A stretch of DNA of 55,735 nt from Flavobacteriaceae bacterium. GTDB taxonomy: Bacteria; Bacteroidota; Bacteroidia; Flavobacteriales; Flavobacteriaceae. This document shows positions 1-7,619 of this stretch, piece after piece (the first letter of the stretch is position 1; every line of letters begins with the position of its first letter). Under the pieces are notes generated by a model. It made no database searches, was not told the origin of the DNA, and was given only the letters and a program-made list of their open reading frames with translations. The position numbers and the translations under genes were made by a program. The DNA is taken from NCBI GenBank assembly GCA_021151665.1, contig JAGKWW010000024.1, positions 1 to 55,735 on the forward strand, written 5' to 3'.

Positions 1-168
1 TTGCGTATCGGTGGAAATGAAAGCGTTACACGGTTATCGCAGTAAATAGGCGATTTCCATCCCGAAGCCCATGTAAAAGGATTTTTGGGATTTAATTTAA
101 TTGCGTTTATTTGTAAAAGCAATTCGGCTGTTTTTTTAGCTGTGTCTGTATTGAAAACCATACCGCAA

Positions 169-765
169 ATGTATAAAGTTTTTGTGAACGATAAGCCGCT
201 TTTCCTCACAAATCAGGTGGAGAAGGAAACCGATTTCCAGTTGTTTTTACTGGAAAGCGTAGATATTGAGCAGCTCATCGTGAAGATGTTCAACAACAAG
301 ATAAAAAAGGCTTTTTTGTACCATCCGGATGAAAAGGAGGTGCTTAAAAAGCTTAAGGAAAAGCTACCCGTGGTAAAGGCCGGGGGCGGACTCGTATACA
401 ATAAAGCCGGCGAGGCGCTGTTCATTTTCCGCAATGGCAAATGGGATCTCCCAAAAGGTGGTATGGAAAAAGGAGAAGACATTGAGGAAACTGCGCTTAG
501 GGAGGTAGAGGAAGAGACCGGCGTAACCGGGTTGAAGATTGTACAGAAACTGCAGAAAACCTATCATGTATTTAAGCGTAACGGTACCTACAAGCTAAAA
601 ATCACCCATTGGTTTGAGATGAAAACATCTTTTAACGGAATGCTTGTGGGCCAGGCGAATGAAGGCATAGAAAAGGTGGCGTGGCTAAAACCGGGTGAAA
701 TTAAAGAAGTGTTGGGCAACTCTTACGAAAATATCAAGCTGCTGTTTGAGGATGTAGAGGTGTAA
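169..765 (+). CDS. NUDIX hydrolase
   Basis: A 198-residue protein with a clear NUDIX box, which binds Mg2+ and cleaves nucleoside diphosphate-X compounds. The box (G-x5-E-x7-REUxEExGU) is seen as GGMEKGEDIEETALREVEEE followed by TGV, near residues 95-117. An upstream TTG in the same frame at 85 would add 28 hydrophobic residues. I prefer the ATG at 169 because MYKVFVNDKPLFL is a natural soluble start and the extension looks like read-through of non-coding DNA. About 90 residues before the NUDIX domain form a separate N-terminal part of unknown role. The substrate cannot be predicted. The gene converges on a leftward lipoprotein gene with no bases between the two stop codons. Confidence 0.88.
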   Translation: MYKVFVNDKPLFLTNQVEKETDFQLFLLESVDIEQLIVKMFNNKIKKAFLYHPDEKEVLKKLKEKLPVVKAGGGLVYNKAGEALFIFRNGKWDLPKGGMEKGEDIEETALREVEEETGVTGLKIVQKLQKTYHVFKRNGTYKLKITHWFEMKTSFNGMLVGQANEGIEKVAWLKPGEIKEVLGNSYENIKLLFEDVEV

Positions 766-1359
766 TCAGCTAATCCATAACGGGGAAATTTTTTCGATTT
801 CCCATCGCCCATTTTTTTTGCGAAGTTTATACTGATTTCCACTTGAGGTACCCCCATTGTAGGTTCCCATATACACGATAGCAAAATCTTTATTTTTTGA
901 GAACAGGGGCTTACTGATGGTGATCAACCATCCCTCGTACCTTTTTTGGAGTTCCTGCCAAAAGTATTTGCGTTTACCTTCCTTTTCGAGCCGTTTACTA
1001 ATCGTGCGCAGCGTATCAGACGAAACTACCCTCGCATCTTTTAATATCTTTTCCTGCTTGATATAGAAAACAGTACTATCTTTTAATTGGATCGCTATGT
1101 CTGTAGCGTGTTCTTCAAGGAAATATTTTTTAAGATATTTTACACTTGCCGGATTCTCATAATAAAGCGCTGTAGACAATTCATCTTCAACATTCCATCT
1201 GGCTGTAGATTCGCGGGTGTCTCTCGATGCCAGGCATATATTTACAACATCATAAATATCTTTGTCAATGCCATATTCTGTTTTAAGTCTGACTTTAGTA
1301 TTTTGCTGGCAGCCGGCCAATAAGGAAACGAGTATTAAAAGAAATGCGACGTTCCTCAT
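766..1359 (-). CDS. Predicted lipoprotein of unknown function
   Basis: A 197-residue protein starting MRNVAFLLILVSLLAGCQQ. It has a short signal peptide and a lipobox (LAGC), so it should be lipid-anchored in the envelope. The rest is hydrophilic, with a C-terminal part rich in aromatic and basic residues ending near KKNGRWEIEKISPLW, which resembles a beta-rich small domain. I recognise no family. It is the last gene of a leftward group: the M14 peptidase stop lies 4 bases upstream of its start, so the two are probably co-transcribed. It could assist the peptidase, but that is inference from position only. Confidence 0.7.
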   Translation of the reverse strand: MRNVAFLLILVSLLAGCQQNTKVRLKTEYGIDKDIYDVVNICLASRDTRESTARWNVEDELSTALYYENPASVKYLKKYFLEEHATDIAIQLKDSTVFYIKQEKILKDARVVSSDTLRTISKRLEKEGKRKYFWQELQKRYEGWLITISKPLFSKNKDFAIVYMGTYNGGTSSGNQYKLRKKNGRWEIEKISPLWIS

Positions 1360-1363
1360 ATCA

Positions 1364-3088
1364 TCATTTTAAAACCCTATAAACCGGATATTCCATGTGG
1401 GTCCTTTCGTAATATACCGAATGCGTATAGATCCAGTCCAGTTGCGCCTCGGCATCATCAGCAAAGGCTTTATCCTCCTGCTTCTTCTTTTCGAATTCAG
1501 CATTTAGCTTAGCGTCTTCTTTGAGCAGCTTAGCGGCAGTATCTTCAAATACGTAAGCCGAAAAATATTCCTTCTGCTGAAGGATAGCATCAAAGAAGTT
1601 CCAGTTGAAATAACTATCGACCCCCTGCGGCTCGAGCGTTTCCAGCACATATTTTACACCCCGCTGATTGGTGTCAATAATATAGTCGCCTTTATGGAGC
1701 TGAACCTTTCGTATTGTTGCTATAACTTGTGTGTTGTTATGCGGGTAATGCCCTTCGTAGGGAGACTTGGAAGTTTTATAGTCAGCAATGCGGTAACTTT
1801 CCACTTCCACTTCCGTATCCTTATCAAACTGCTTGATTTCGATTTTGTTCAGTTTCAGCAGATCGATAGCTTCCCACCATTGCTGAGGTACAACGTAGGC
1901 GCGGGGGATGGTCACCTGCAAGGCCGGCTTGTATTCCCTGTAGTACGGTACGGTTTTATAGAAAGGCGTGCTGCGATCGTAATACAATCTCGGTTTGCCG
2001 GTTACTTCACTTGTTTTGTAGTTGCCTTCGTAACCGAGGAAGGGCAGTTGCGTAACTTTCGATTTGTCTATTTCCCATTGCAGTGTATAAGGCATCCCCG
2101 GTTGCACTTGCTTTAGGCTTTCTGCACGAAGATGTTGTATCTTCAGGTAATTCCTATCTGTATATGCCAAAGATTCCAGCATATACTCATACGTCACTTT
2201 TACACGTGAAGTATAGTCTTTGAGCATATGCGTTTCGGGCATCGATCCGGGTACATTGAACATAGCGGCATATCCGGTGGAGTAGCGTGGATAATCCATA
2301 AACTGCTCAAAACCTCCATCGGGTTTTTCATCGTGGATGTTTACATACGGTACTGCTTCAATGCCTTTCTTTTTCATCGAGGCAAGGATATCGGGCATCA
2401 TTTCAGTCTTCCAGTACGCGCCCAGGCTACCGCTGAGCTTTTGGTGGTGCGTAGCTATATAGGTAAAGGTGTATTGGTAATCGGCGCCGTTGCTTACATG
2501 GTTATCTATAAACACATCAGGCTGCACCAAATGAAAAATCTCTGCAAAGCTTCGTGCATCTTTGGTATCGCACTTCAGGAAATCGCGGTTCAGGTCGTAA
2601 TTGCGTGCGTTGCCGCGAAAGCCGTAGCTCTCGGGCCCGTTCTGGTTGGCACGCGTGTGAGAATTCCGGTTAAGAGCCCCGCCAATGTTGTAGACGGGAA
2701 TGTTCACAACCACGGTATTTTTCGGCACTGCAATTTTGCCCATGGCGAGGTCGCGGTACAGCATCATCGTGGCGTCTATTCCATCGGGCTCGCCGGGGTG
2801 GATGCCGTTGTTTATAAGCAACACCGCCTTTTCTTTTTTTATCTTGCCGAAATCAAAGACCTTATCCGGATTGAAGACTACAATATGCAGGTGCTGCCCG
2901 CCATCGGTCGGACCCATTTCGACCATTTGGATCGACTCATATTGTTTATCCAATTGGGTAAACCATTCTATAACTTCGGCATACGTGGCAGTCTGGTTGC
3001 CATTGCCTTTTTCGTAGGGTGTAAGCATATTCTGTTGTTGTGCGAATAGTGAAAAGGAACAGAGCAGGAGCAGGGTAAGTTTTTTCAT
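1364..3088 (-). CDS. M14-family zinc carboxypeptidase, secreted
   Basis: A 574-residue protein with a signal peptide (MKKLTLLLLCSFSLFAQQQ). The M14 zinc site is visible: HPGE at residues 97-100 gives the His and Glu ligands, and NHVSNGADY near 196-204 gives the third His. NYDLNRDF near 163-170 matches the substrate-binding Asn-Arg of the family, and PETHML further on is a candidate for the catalytic Glu. Family knowledge says these enzymes remove C-terminal amino acids from peptides, or act on cell-wall peptides. This long form with a C-terminal extension of about 250 residues is common in Bacteroidota. Its start lies 4 bases after the coaD stop, so it probably sits in a coaD operon. Confidence 0.88.
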   Translation of the reverse strand: MKKLTLLLLCSFSLFAQQQNMLTPYEKGNGNQTATYAEVIEWFTQLDKQYESIQMVEMGPTDGGQHLHIVVFNPDKVFDFGKIKKEKAVLLINNGIHPGEPDGIDATMMLYRDLAMGKIAVPKNTVVVNIPVYNIGGALNRNSHTRANQNGPESYGFRGNARNYDLNRDFLKCDTKDARSFAEIFHLVQPDVFIDNHVSNGADYQYTFTYIATHHQKLSGSLGAYWKTEMMPDILASMKKKGIEAVPYVNIHDEKPDGGFEQFMDYPRYSTGYAAMFNVPGSMPETHMLKDYTSRVKVTYEYMLESLAYTDRNYLKIQHLRAESLKQVQPGMPYTLQWEIDKSKVTQLPFLGYEGNYKTSEVTGKPRLYYDRSTPFYKTVPYYREYKPALQVTIPRAYVVPQQWWEAIDLLKLNKIEIKQFDKDTEVEVESYRIADYKTSKSPYEGHYPHNNTQVIATIRKVQLHKGDYIIDTNQRGVKYVLETLEPQGVDSYFNWNFFDAILQQKEYFSAYVFEDTAAKLLKEDAKLNAEFEKKKQEDKAFADDAEAQLDWIYTHSVYYERTHMEYPVYRVLK

Positions 3089-3092
3089 ACCC

Positions 3093-3548
3093 TTATTTTA
3101 CACGAACAGAATCCGGGACCAATATGGTATAATCACCACCATTGCGCAGCACATCGCGAACAATGCTCGAGCTTATGTAAGAAGTACGCGCCGCCGTCAG
3201 CAGAAAAACCGTTTCAATTTTTGAAAGCTCCCGGTTGGTGTGGGCAATCGCTTTTTCAAATTCGAAGTCGGCCGGGTTGCGTAAGCCCCTCAGAATGAAT
3301 TGTGCACCGACTTTTTTGCACAGGTCGATAGTGAGCCCCTGATATGTAATTACCTCCACCTTTGGCTCATCCTTAAACGCTTCTTTGATAAAATGCAGCC
3401 GCTCTTCCAACGGAAACATATATTTCTTTTCGGCATTGACGCCAATAGCTACGATCACCTTATCGAAAAGGCTTACCCCACGCTTGATAATATCATAGTG
3501 CCCAAGGGTTATCGGGTCAAACGATCCGGGGAATACGGCGATTTTCAT
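3093..3548 (-). CDS. coaD: Phosphopantetheine adenylyltransferase
   Basis: A 151-residue cytoplasmic enzyme that transfers AMP from ATP to 4'-phosphopantetheine to make dephospho-CoA, the fourth step of coenzyme A synthesis. The nucleotidyltransferase motif GSFDPITLGH is at residues 8-17, and ISSSIVRD near residue 125 matches the ISSTxxR ATP-binding motif. Length is close to the usual 155-165 residues. The ATG at 3548 is the only good start. It lies between ddl (upstream, separated by 86 bases of repeat DNA) and the M14 peptidase (4 bases downstream). Confidence 0.97.
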   Translation of the reverse strand: MKIAVFPGSFDPITLGHYDIIKRGVSLFDKVIVAIGVNAEKKYMFPLEERLHFIKEAFKDEPKVEVITYQGLTIDLCKKVGAQFILRGLRNPADFEFEKAIAHTNRELSKIETVFLLTAARTSYISSSIVRDVLRNGGDYTILVPDSVRVK

Positions 3549-3550
3549 AG

Positions 3551-3593
3551 ATTCAGGTTTCAGGTTTCAGGTTTCGGGTTTCGCGTTGGGTTC
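3551..3593. repeat. Degenerate heptamer repeat tract
   Basis: The spacer between coaD and ddl holds a tandem run with a 7-base period. Three near-perfect units of TTTCAGG are followed by TTTCGGG, TTTCGCG and weaker units. The tract abuts a CCTCTCC-type palindromic repeat at 3601-3634. The same 7-base periodicity, with other unit sequences, occurs at 7528-7618, 8574-8650, 8697-8790 and 35224-35382. Confidence 0.7.
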
Positions 3594-3600
3594 CGTGTTA

Positions 3601-3634
3601 CACCCTCTCCTTTGGAGAAGGGCTGGGGTGAGGC
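3601..3634. repeat. CCTCTCC-type palindromic intergenic repeat, copy 1
   Basis: An imperfect hairpin sequence, CCCTCTCC-TTT-GGAGAAGGG, flanked by CACC and GGTG that can pair outside it. A related copy lies at 8658-8692. It ends just after the ddl stop codon and could act as a transcript end or processing site. It lacks a T run, so it is not a classical terminator. Confidence 0.65.
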
Positions 3635-4621
3635 CTATCTCCTCCACAATGGCTTACGCTCCAACGCTAATTGTATCTCACTGTCCAGCAGTTCAGAAAA
3701 CGGAATGCCGGCGTGGGCTGCCTGCTGCGGGAAAATGCTTTGCGGCGATAGCCCGGGGTTGGTATTCATCTCTATAAAGTGAGGAACGCCGTCCATAATA
3801 ATAAAGTCGGTGCGCGAAAAGCCTGTCATGCCAAGCGCTTCATACGCTTTAGCTGCCATATCCCTAACGCGCTGCTCGGTTTCAGCATCAAGGCGCGCAG
3901 GTGTAATTTCATCCGACTTGCCCATGTATTTTGCTTCGTAATCGAAAAACTCGTTGTGCGGAACGATCTCGGTTAGCCCCAGCACGGTTATCTTTCCGTT
4001 GAGGTTGAGCACACCCACAGACACTTCCATGCCTTTCAGATACGATTCAATAAGGATGTCGCTATCTTCGGCAAATGCAAATTCAAGCGCTTTATCGAGT
4101 TCCTTGAGGCTGTTCACCTTACTCACCCCCAGGCTGCTGCCGCTCTGGTTGGGCTTCACCATAAATGGAAGGCCGAGTTCCGCTACAAGGGCATTTGCGT
4201 CTACTGCATCACCTTTGCTCAGGTAAACCGACTTCGCCCTCGGAATATTGAATTTTGAAAGCACGCTGAGCGTATCTCGTTTATTAAAGGTAAGCGCACT
4301 CTGGTAAAACCCGCAGCCGGTATAGGGGAGCTCCAGCAATTCCCAGTAAGCCTGCATATGGCCGTCTTCGCCGGGTGTGCCGTGTATGGTGTTTACCGCT
4401 ACGTCAAACTTTATGGTTTCTCCATCCTTTTGAAAAGAAAAGTCTGTTTTGTTTATTGGGTATTTATTTTCGCTGATGATTACATTCCAGCCATCAGGAA
4501 GTATCTGCACTTCGTAGGCATTGTACTTGTTTTTATCGAGATTATTCAGGATCAGTTGCCCGCTGCGGATCGAAATGACCGACTCGTCGCTGTAACCGCC
4601 TGTTACTACTGCTATGTTCAT
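3635..4621 (-). CDS. ddl: D-alanine--D-alanine ligase
   Basis: A 328-residue ATP-grasp enzyme that joins two D-alanines for peptidoglycan precursor synthesis in the cytoplasm. Family motifs are visible: MNIAVVTGGYSDESVISIRS at the N-terminus (residues 1-20), KPNQSGSSLGVSKV near 157-170, ESYLKGMEVSVGV near 193, and EMNTNPGLSPQS near 288. Length is normal for the family. It is divergent from the PASTA-domain gene across 106 bases. A TATTTTTG element on the minus strand at 4655-4662 is a possible -7 site, with no clear -33 partner. The stop codon touches an intergenic repeat. Confidence 0.97.
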   Translation of the reverse strand: MNIAVVTGGYSDESVISIRSGQLILNNLDKNKYNAYEVQILPDGWNVIISENKYPINKTDFSFQKDGETIKFDVAVNTIHGTPGEDGHMQAYWELLELPYTGCGFYQSALTFNKRDTLSVLSKFNIPRAKSVYLSKGDAVDANALVAELGLPFMVKPNQSGSSLGVSKVNSLKELDKALEFAFAEDSDILIESYLKGMEVSVGVLNLNGKITVLGLTEIVPHNEFFDYEAKYMGKSDEITPARLDAETEQRVRDMAAKAYEALGMTGFSRTDFIIMDGVPHFIEMNTNPGLSPQSIFPQQAAHAGIPFSELLDSEIQLALERKPLWRR

Positions 4622-4701
4622 TATATATTGGTGTTATTCGCCAAAAGGCTCTTACAAAAATATCATTATTTGGATTAACTTATAAAGTTTGGTATTATTT
4701 A

Positions 4702-4709
4702 TATCTTTG
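4702..4709 (+). promoter_or_regulatory. Possible -7 element for PASTA gene / rluD
   Basis: TATCTTTG matches the Bacteroidota -7 consensus TAnnTTTG and lies 18 bases before the ATG at 4728. No TTG is found at the usual 17-23 base distance upstream, so the call rests on one element. Confidence 0.4.
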
Positions 4710-4727
4710 CGCAAATCCTATCCGATA

Positions 4728-5363
4728 ATGAGTTTAAAAAAGTTCCTGACCAGCAACGTCTTTTTCAAGCAACTGGGAATAGCAATTGCGATTATTATCG
4801 TCGCTTTATTCTTAATCCTGAAATGGATCAGCTTTTCTACCAATCATGGACAGGAAATACCGGTACCCGAGTTGCGTAAGCTTACCGTAGAAAAAGCAGG
4901 GGAGAAGCTGGAAGAGCTCGACCTTGACTACCTCGTACTGGATACGGTAGATTTCCGTCCGGAGTTTCCCCCCTTTACCATTGTAGAGCAGGATCCTCTG
5001 CCTAATGTAACCGTTAAGGAGGACAGGAAAATATATATTAAGGTAAACGCCGGAAGCTATTCTACCGTGAAAGTGCCCGACCTGATACAGAAAACCTACC
5101 GGCAAGTGGTGCTCAACCTGAAAGCTGCAGGCCTTGAAGAAGGGACAAAAATTTATAAACCGTATCTTGCCAAAGACGTGGTACTTGAAATGAAGCAGAA
5201 CGGAAAGATATTGAAACCGGGTGATAAAGTGATGAAAGCATCTAAAATAGACCTGGTGCTGGGCGATGGCTCTACAGGTTTTGATGATAGTGAACTGGAT
5301 TCGGTGCAGGACCGTAACGTGGATGCGCCGGTGGATGTAGAAATGAACGGAGGAGAAGAATAA
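4728..5363 (+). CDS. Membrane-anchored PASTA-domain protein
   Basis: A 211-residue protein with one N-terminal transmembrane segment (about residues 14-33, LGIAIAIIIVALFLILKW) followed by PASTA-type modules beginning VPEL near 45 and VPDL near 115, then an acidic tail. PASTA domains bind peptidoglycan or beta-lactam-like ligands, so the protein should face the periplasm. A TTG at 4689 would add 13 residues, but it lies upstream of the likely -7 element, so the ATG at 4728 is chosen. The rluD start codon follows the stop codon directly with no gap, and the divergent neighbour is ddl, which fits a cell-wall context. Confidence 0.88.
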   Translation: MSLKKFLTSNVFFKQLGIAIAIIIVALFLILKWISFSTNHGQEIPVPELRKLTVEKAGEKLEELDLDYLVLDTVDFRPEFPPFTIVEQDPLPNVTVKEDRKIYIKVNAGSYSTVKVPDLIQKTYRQVVLNLKAAGLEEGTKIYKPYLAKDVVLEMKQNGKILKPGDKVMKASKIDLVLGDGSTGFDDSELDSVQDRNVDAPVDVEMNGGEE

Positions 5364-6404
5364 ATGAGTACTACTATAATAGAACAGGATGCCGATGACG
5401 AACTTTATGAGCATCACAGGTTTGAGGCAGGTAAAGGACAGTCGCCGCTTCGTGTAGATAAATTCCTTATGAACCTGGTGGAAAACGCCACCCGTAACAA
5501 AATACAGAAGGCCGCTGAAGCCGGGAATATCTATGTGAACGACATTCCGGTAAAATCGAACCACAAGGTAAAGGCGAATGACATTGTCCGCGTCCTGATG
5601 GAGCATCCGCCGTATGAATACCTGCTTGAGCCCGAGAATATCCCTTTAGATATTGTTTACGAAGACGACCAGTTGCTCGTGGTGAATAAACCTGCAGGCA
5701 TGGTGGTACATCCGGGGCATGGCAACTATAGCGGTACTCTTGTAAATGCACTTGCTTACCATTTTGAAAACCTACCGCTGAACAGCAGCGAAAGGCCGGG
5801 ACTGGTGCACCGCCTTGATAAAGATACTTCCGGGCTTTTGGTAATTGCCAAAACCGAGCTTGCCATGACATTACTGGCACAGCAGTTTGCCGAAAAAACA
5901 TCAGAACGCGAGTACATTGCTTTGGTTTGGGGTAATGTAGAGCAGGACCAGGGAACGATTGAAGGCCATATAGGTCGCCACCCGAAAGACCGTATGCAGA
6001 ATACGGTGTATGCGGATGGCAGCGAAGGTAAGCCCGCGGTAACACATTATAAGGTTATAGAACGTTTCGGTTACGTTACACTGGTATCATGCCGATTGGA
6101 AACAGGGCGTACGCACCAGATCCGTGTCCACATGAAATACATAGGGCACACTTTATTCAATGATGCTCGCTATGGCGGCGACATTATCCTGAAGGGAACT
6201 ACATTTACAAAGTATAAGCAGTTTATAGACAATTGCTTCAAGGTTTTGCCGAGACAGGCACTTCATGCTAAAACACTCGGCTTTGAACACCCAACAACTA
6301 AAGAGTTTCTTCGTTTCGAAAGCCCTCTGCCACAGGATATGGTTGAGTGCATCGAGAAGTGGAGAATTTACTCGAAATCACATACAATCGAGGAAGAAGA
6401 ATAA
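5364..6404 (+). CDS. rluD: 23S rRNA pseudouridine synthase, RluA/RluD family
   Basis: A 346-residue enzyme of the RluA family. An S4 RNA-binding domain lies near residues 25-85 (RVDKFLMNLVENATRNKIQK). The catalytic motif HRLDKDTSGLLV, with its catalytic Asp, lies near 153-164, and GRTHQIRVH near 248 is the conserved C-terminal motif. The S4-plus-catalytic layout and length fit RluD, which modifies helix 69 of 23S rRNA, although RluC-like specificity cannot be excluded. The gene starts immediately after the PASTA gene and ends at a strong bidirectional terminator. Confidence 0.93.
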   Translation: MSTTIIEQDADDELYEHHRFEAGKGQSPLRVDKFLMNLVENATRNKIQKAAEAGNIYVNDIPVKSNHKVKANDIVRVLMEHPPYEYLLEPENIPLDIVYEDDQLLVVNKPAGMVVHPGHGNYSGTLVNALAYHFENLPLNSSERPGLVHRLDKDTSGLLVIAKTELAMTLLAQQFAEKTSEREYIALVWGNVEQDQGTIEGHIGRHPKDRMQNTVYADGSEGKPAVTHYKVIERFGYVTLVSCRLETGRTHQIRVHMKYIGHTLFNDARYGGDIILKGTTFTKYKQFIDNCFKVLPRQALHAKTLGFEHPTTKEFLRFESPLPQDMVECIEKWRIYSKSHTIEEEE

Positions 6405-6408
6405 AAAA

Positions 6409-6437
6409 AGCCGCTACGTCAATAGCGGCTTTTTTAT
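6409..6437. terminator. Bidirectional terminator between rluD and VOC gene
   Basis: AGCCGCTA and TAGCGGCT form an 8-base perfect stem around a loop of about 6 bases. It is followed by T6 on the plus strand and preceded by A7, so it can stop transcripts from both sides. It overlaps the end of the leftward VOC gene. Confidence 0.88.
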
Positions 6438-6802
6438 TACTTCTTATCAGCTGCAGGTTCCCATAGCTCGATCTTGTTTCCTTCGGGATCAAATACCCAG
6501 GCAAACTTTCCGATCTCATCACTCATGCGGTTTTCGTCTATCTTCACGCCATCGGCTTTCATTCCTTCCAGCATTTCGTCCAGGCCTTCCACGCGGAAGT
6601 TGACCATGAACTGCTGCTCCGGATTCCCGAAATAGCCTGTGTCGTGCTTAAACGGGGAAAAAACTGTCGGCCCTTCTTCCTGACGCCAGACATCTTTACC
6701 CATAATAAAGGTGTTGCCAAAATATTTCTCATACCACTCAGCCAAAGCCTTGTGGTCTTTTGCGCGGAAAAACAATCCGCCTATGCCTGTTACTCTTGCC
6801 AT
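6437..6802 (-). CDS. VOC (glyoxalase/bleomycin-resistance) family protein
   Basis: A 121-residue single vicinal-oxygen-chelate domain: MARVTGIGGLFFRAKDHKAL, an aromatic central part, and FVFDPEGNKIELWEP-like residues near the C-terminus (WVFDPEGNKIELWEP). These beta-alpha-beta proteins bind a divalent metal and act on varied substrates, so the specific reaction cannot be assigned. A TTG seven codons upstream is rejected in favour of the ATG at 6802. The stop lies inside the shared terminator region. Confidence 0.85.
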   Translation of the reverse strand: MARVTGIGGLFFRAKDHKALAEWYEKYFGNTFIMGKDVWRQEEGPTVFSPFKHDTGYFGNPEQQFMVNFRVEGLDEMLEGMKADGVKIDENRMSDEIGKFAWVFDPEGNKIELWEPAADKK

Positions 6803-6902
6803 AATAAATGTATTGGTTTGCAATACAAAGATGGCATATTTTGTTATTGCAGAGGCTAATACTTTAGTATGATTTCTCGTTAAAGGTCTAGATATTTTTG
6901 TT

Positions 6903-6979
6903 CCATGTCGACCGCAGTGGAGACATCTCTTTTTTGTGAGAGGAGATTTCTCCGCTCCGCTGCGCTTCGGTCGAAATGG
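6903..6979. repeat. Imperfect inverted repeat in the VOC-YceI spacer
   Basis: The outer arms CCATGTCGACCG (6903-6914) and the complement of CGGTCGAAATGG (6968-6979) pair, as do the inner GGAGACATCTC and GAGATTTCTCC. A short insertion in the right arm (CGCTCCGCTGCG) makes the hairpin asymmetric. From memory, similar GAGATTTCTCC...TCGAAATGA elements are scattered in spacers of Flavobacterium-like genomes. No coding capacity is apparent. The spacer is 192 bases and holds nothing else I can support. Confidence 0.7.
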
Positions 6980-6994
6980 AATCTAAGCTATCGT

Positions 6995-7525
6995 TTACTG
7001 CTTGATGAATTGTAGTTCGATAGCAAGCTTTACTTCTTCCCCTACCAATACACCACCGGTCTCAAGGGCCGAATTCCAGGTCAGGCCAAAATCCTTGCGG
7101 TTAATTTTTCCGGTAGCCGAAAGTCCAGCTTTGGTATTTCCCCATGGGTCTTTAGCGGTGCCGCCAAATTCTACATCAAGCGTAACCGGCTTTGTTACTC
7201 CGTGGATGGAAAGGTCGCCGGTTAATGTGTATTCGCTGTCGTTCTTTTTGCTGAATGCTGTCGATTTAAATGTAAGCTTAGGGTGTTGTGACGCATCAAA
7301 AAAGTCAACGCTCTGCAGGTGGCCGTCACGGTCGGCGTTGCCGGTATTTACCGAAGCTACATCAGCCGAAAAATCAAAAGAAGCATTCGTGAAATCATCG
7401 TCTTCGGTTGTTGCTGAACCCTCAAACTGGGTAAAGCTGCCGGATACATTGGTAAACATCAAGTGTTTTACTTTAAACACGATTTCTGAGTGTGCGGGGT
7501 CTAATGCCCAAGTTGTTGTATTCAT
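6995..7525 (-). CDS. YceI-family lipid-binding protein, no signal peptide
   Basis: A 176-residue YceI-like lipocalin-fold protein starting MNTTTWALDPAHSEIVFKVKHL. Family features include ALDPAHSEIVFKVKH at the N-terminus and DLSIHGVTKPVTLDVE in the middle. YceI proteins bind isoprenoid or other amphiphiles in a beta-barrel. Unlike the second YceI protein at 22533-23102, this one has no signal peptide and should be cytoplasmic. It lies downstream of the first pirin gene on the same strand, separated by a 94-base heptamer tract, so co-transcription is possible. Confidence 0.9.
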   Translation of the reverse strand: MNTTTWALDPAHSEIVFKVKHLMFTNVSGSFTQFEGSATTEDDDFTNASFDFSADVASVNTGNADRDGHLQSVDFFDASQHPKLTFKSTAFSKKNDSEYTLTGDLSIHGVTKPVTLDVEFGGTAKDPWGNTKAGLSATGKINRKDFGLTWNSALETGGVLVGEEVKLAIELQFIKQ

Positions 7526-7527
7526 AA

Positions 7528-7618
7528 TTGTAGTATTAAGATTTGAGAATTAAGTATTAAGATTTGAAAATTAAGTATCAAGTATTAAGAAAATAACCCG
7601 AAACCCCAAACTCCGAAC
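7528..7618. repeat. Degenerate heptamer repeat tract
   Basis: The spacer between the yceI-like and pirin genes is filled by units of 7 bases: AAGTATT, AAGATTT, GAAAATT, AAGTATC, AAGTATT, AAGAAAA, TAACCCG, AAACCCC, AAACTCC and so on. The register holds for about 13 units. No repeat unit is exact throughout, so this is periodicity rather than a simple microsatellite. Confidence 0.65.
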
Positions 7619-7619
7619 C

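Noticed and set aside
1..49. Short open stretches at the left edge (14-15 codons in two frames) that could be the end of an upstream gene
   Set aside because: Too short to recognise, with no supporting motif; both frames stop by position 49 and the strand of any gene is undecidable.
1694..3049. Long open frames on the strand opposite the M14 peptidase
   Set aside because: They lie fully inside a well-supported gene, have no family motif and use codons expected for an antisense shadow.
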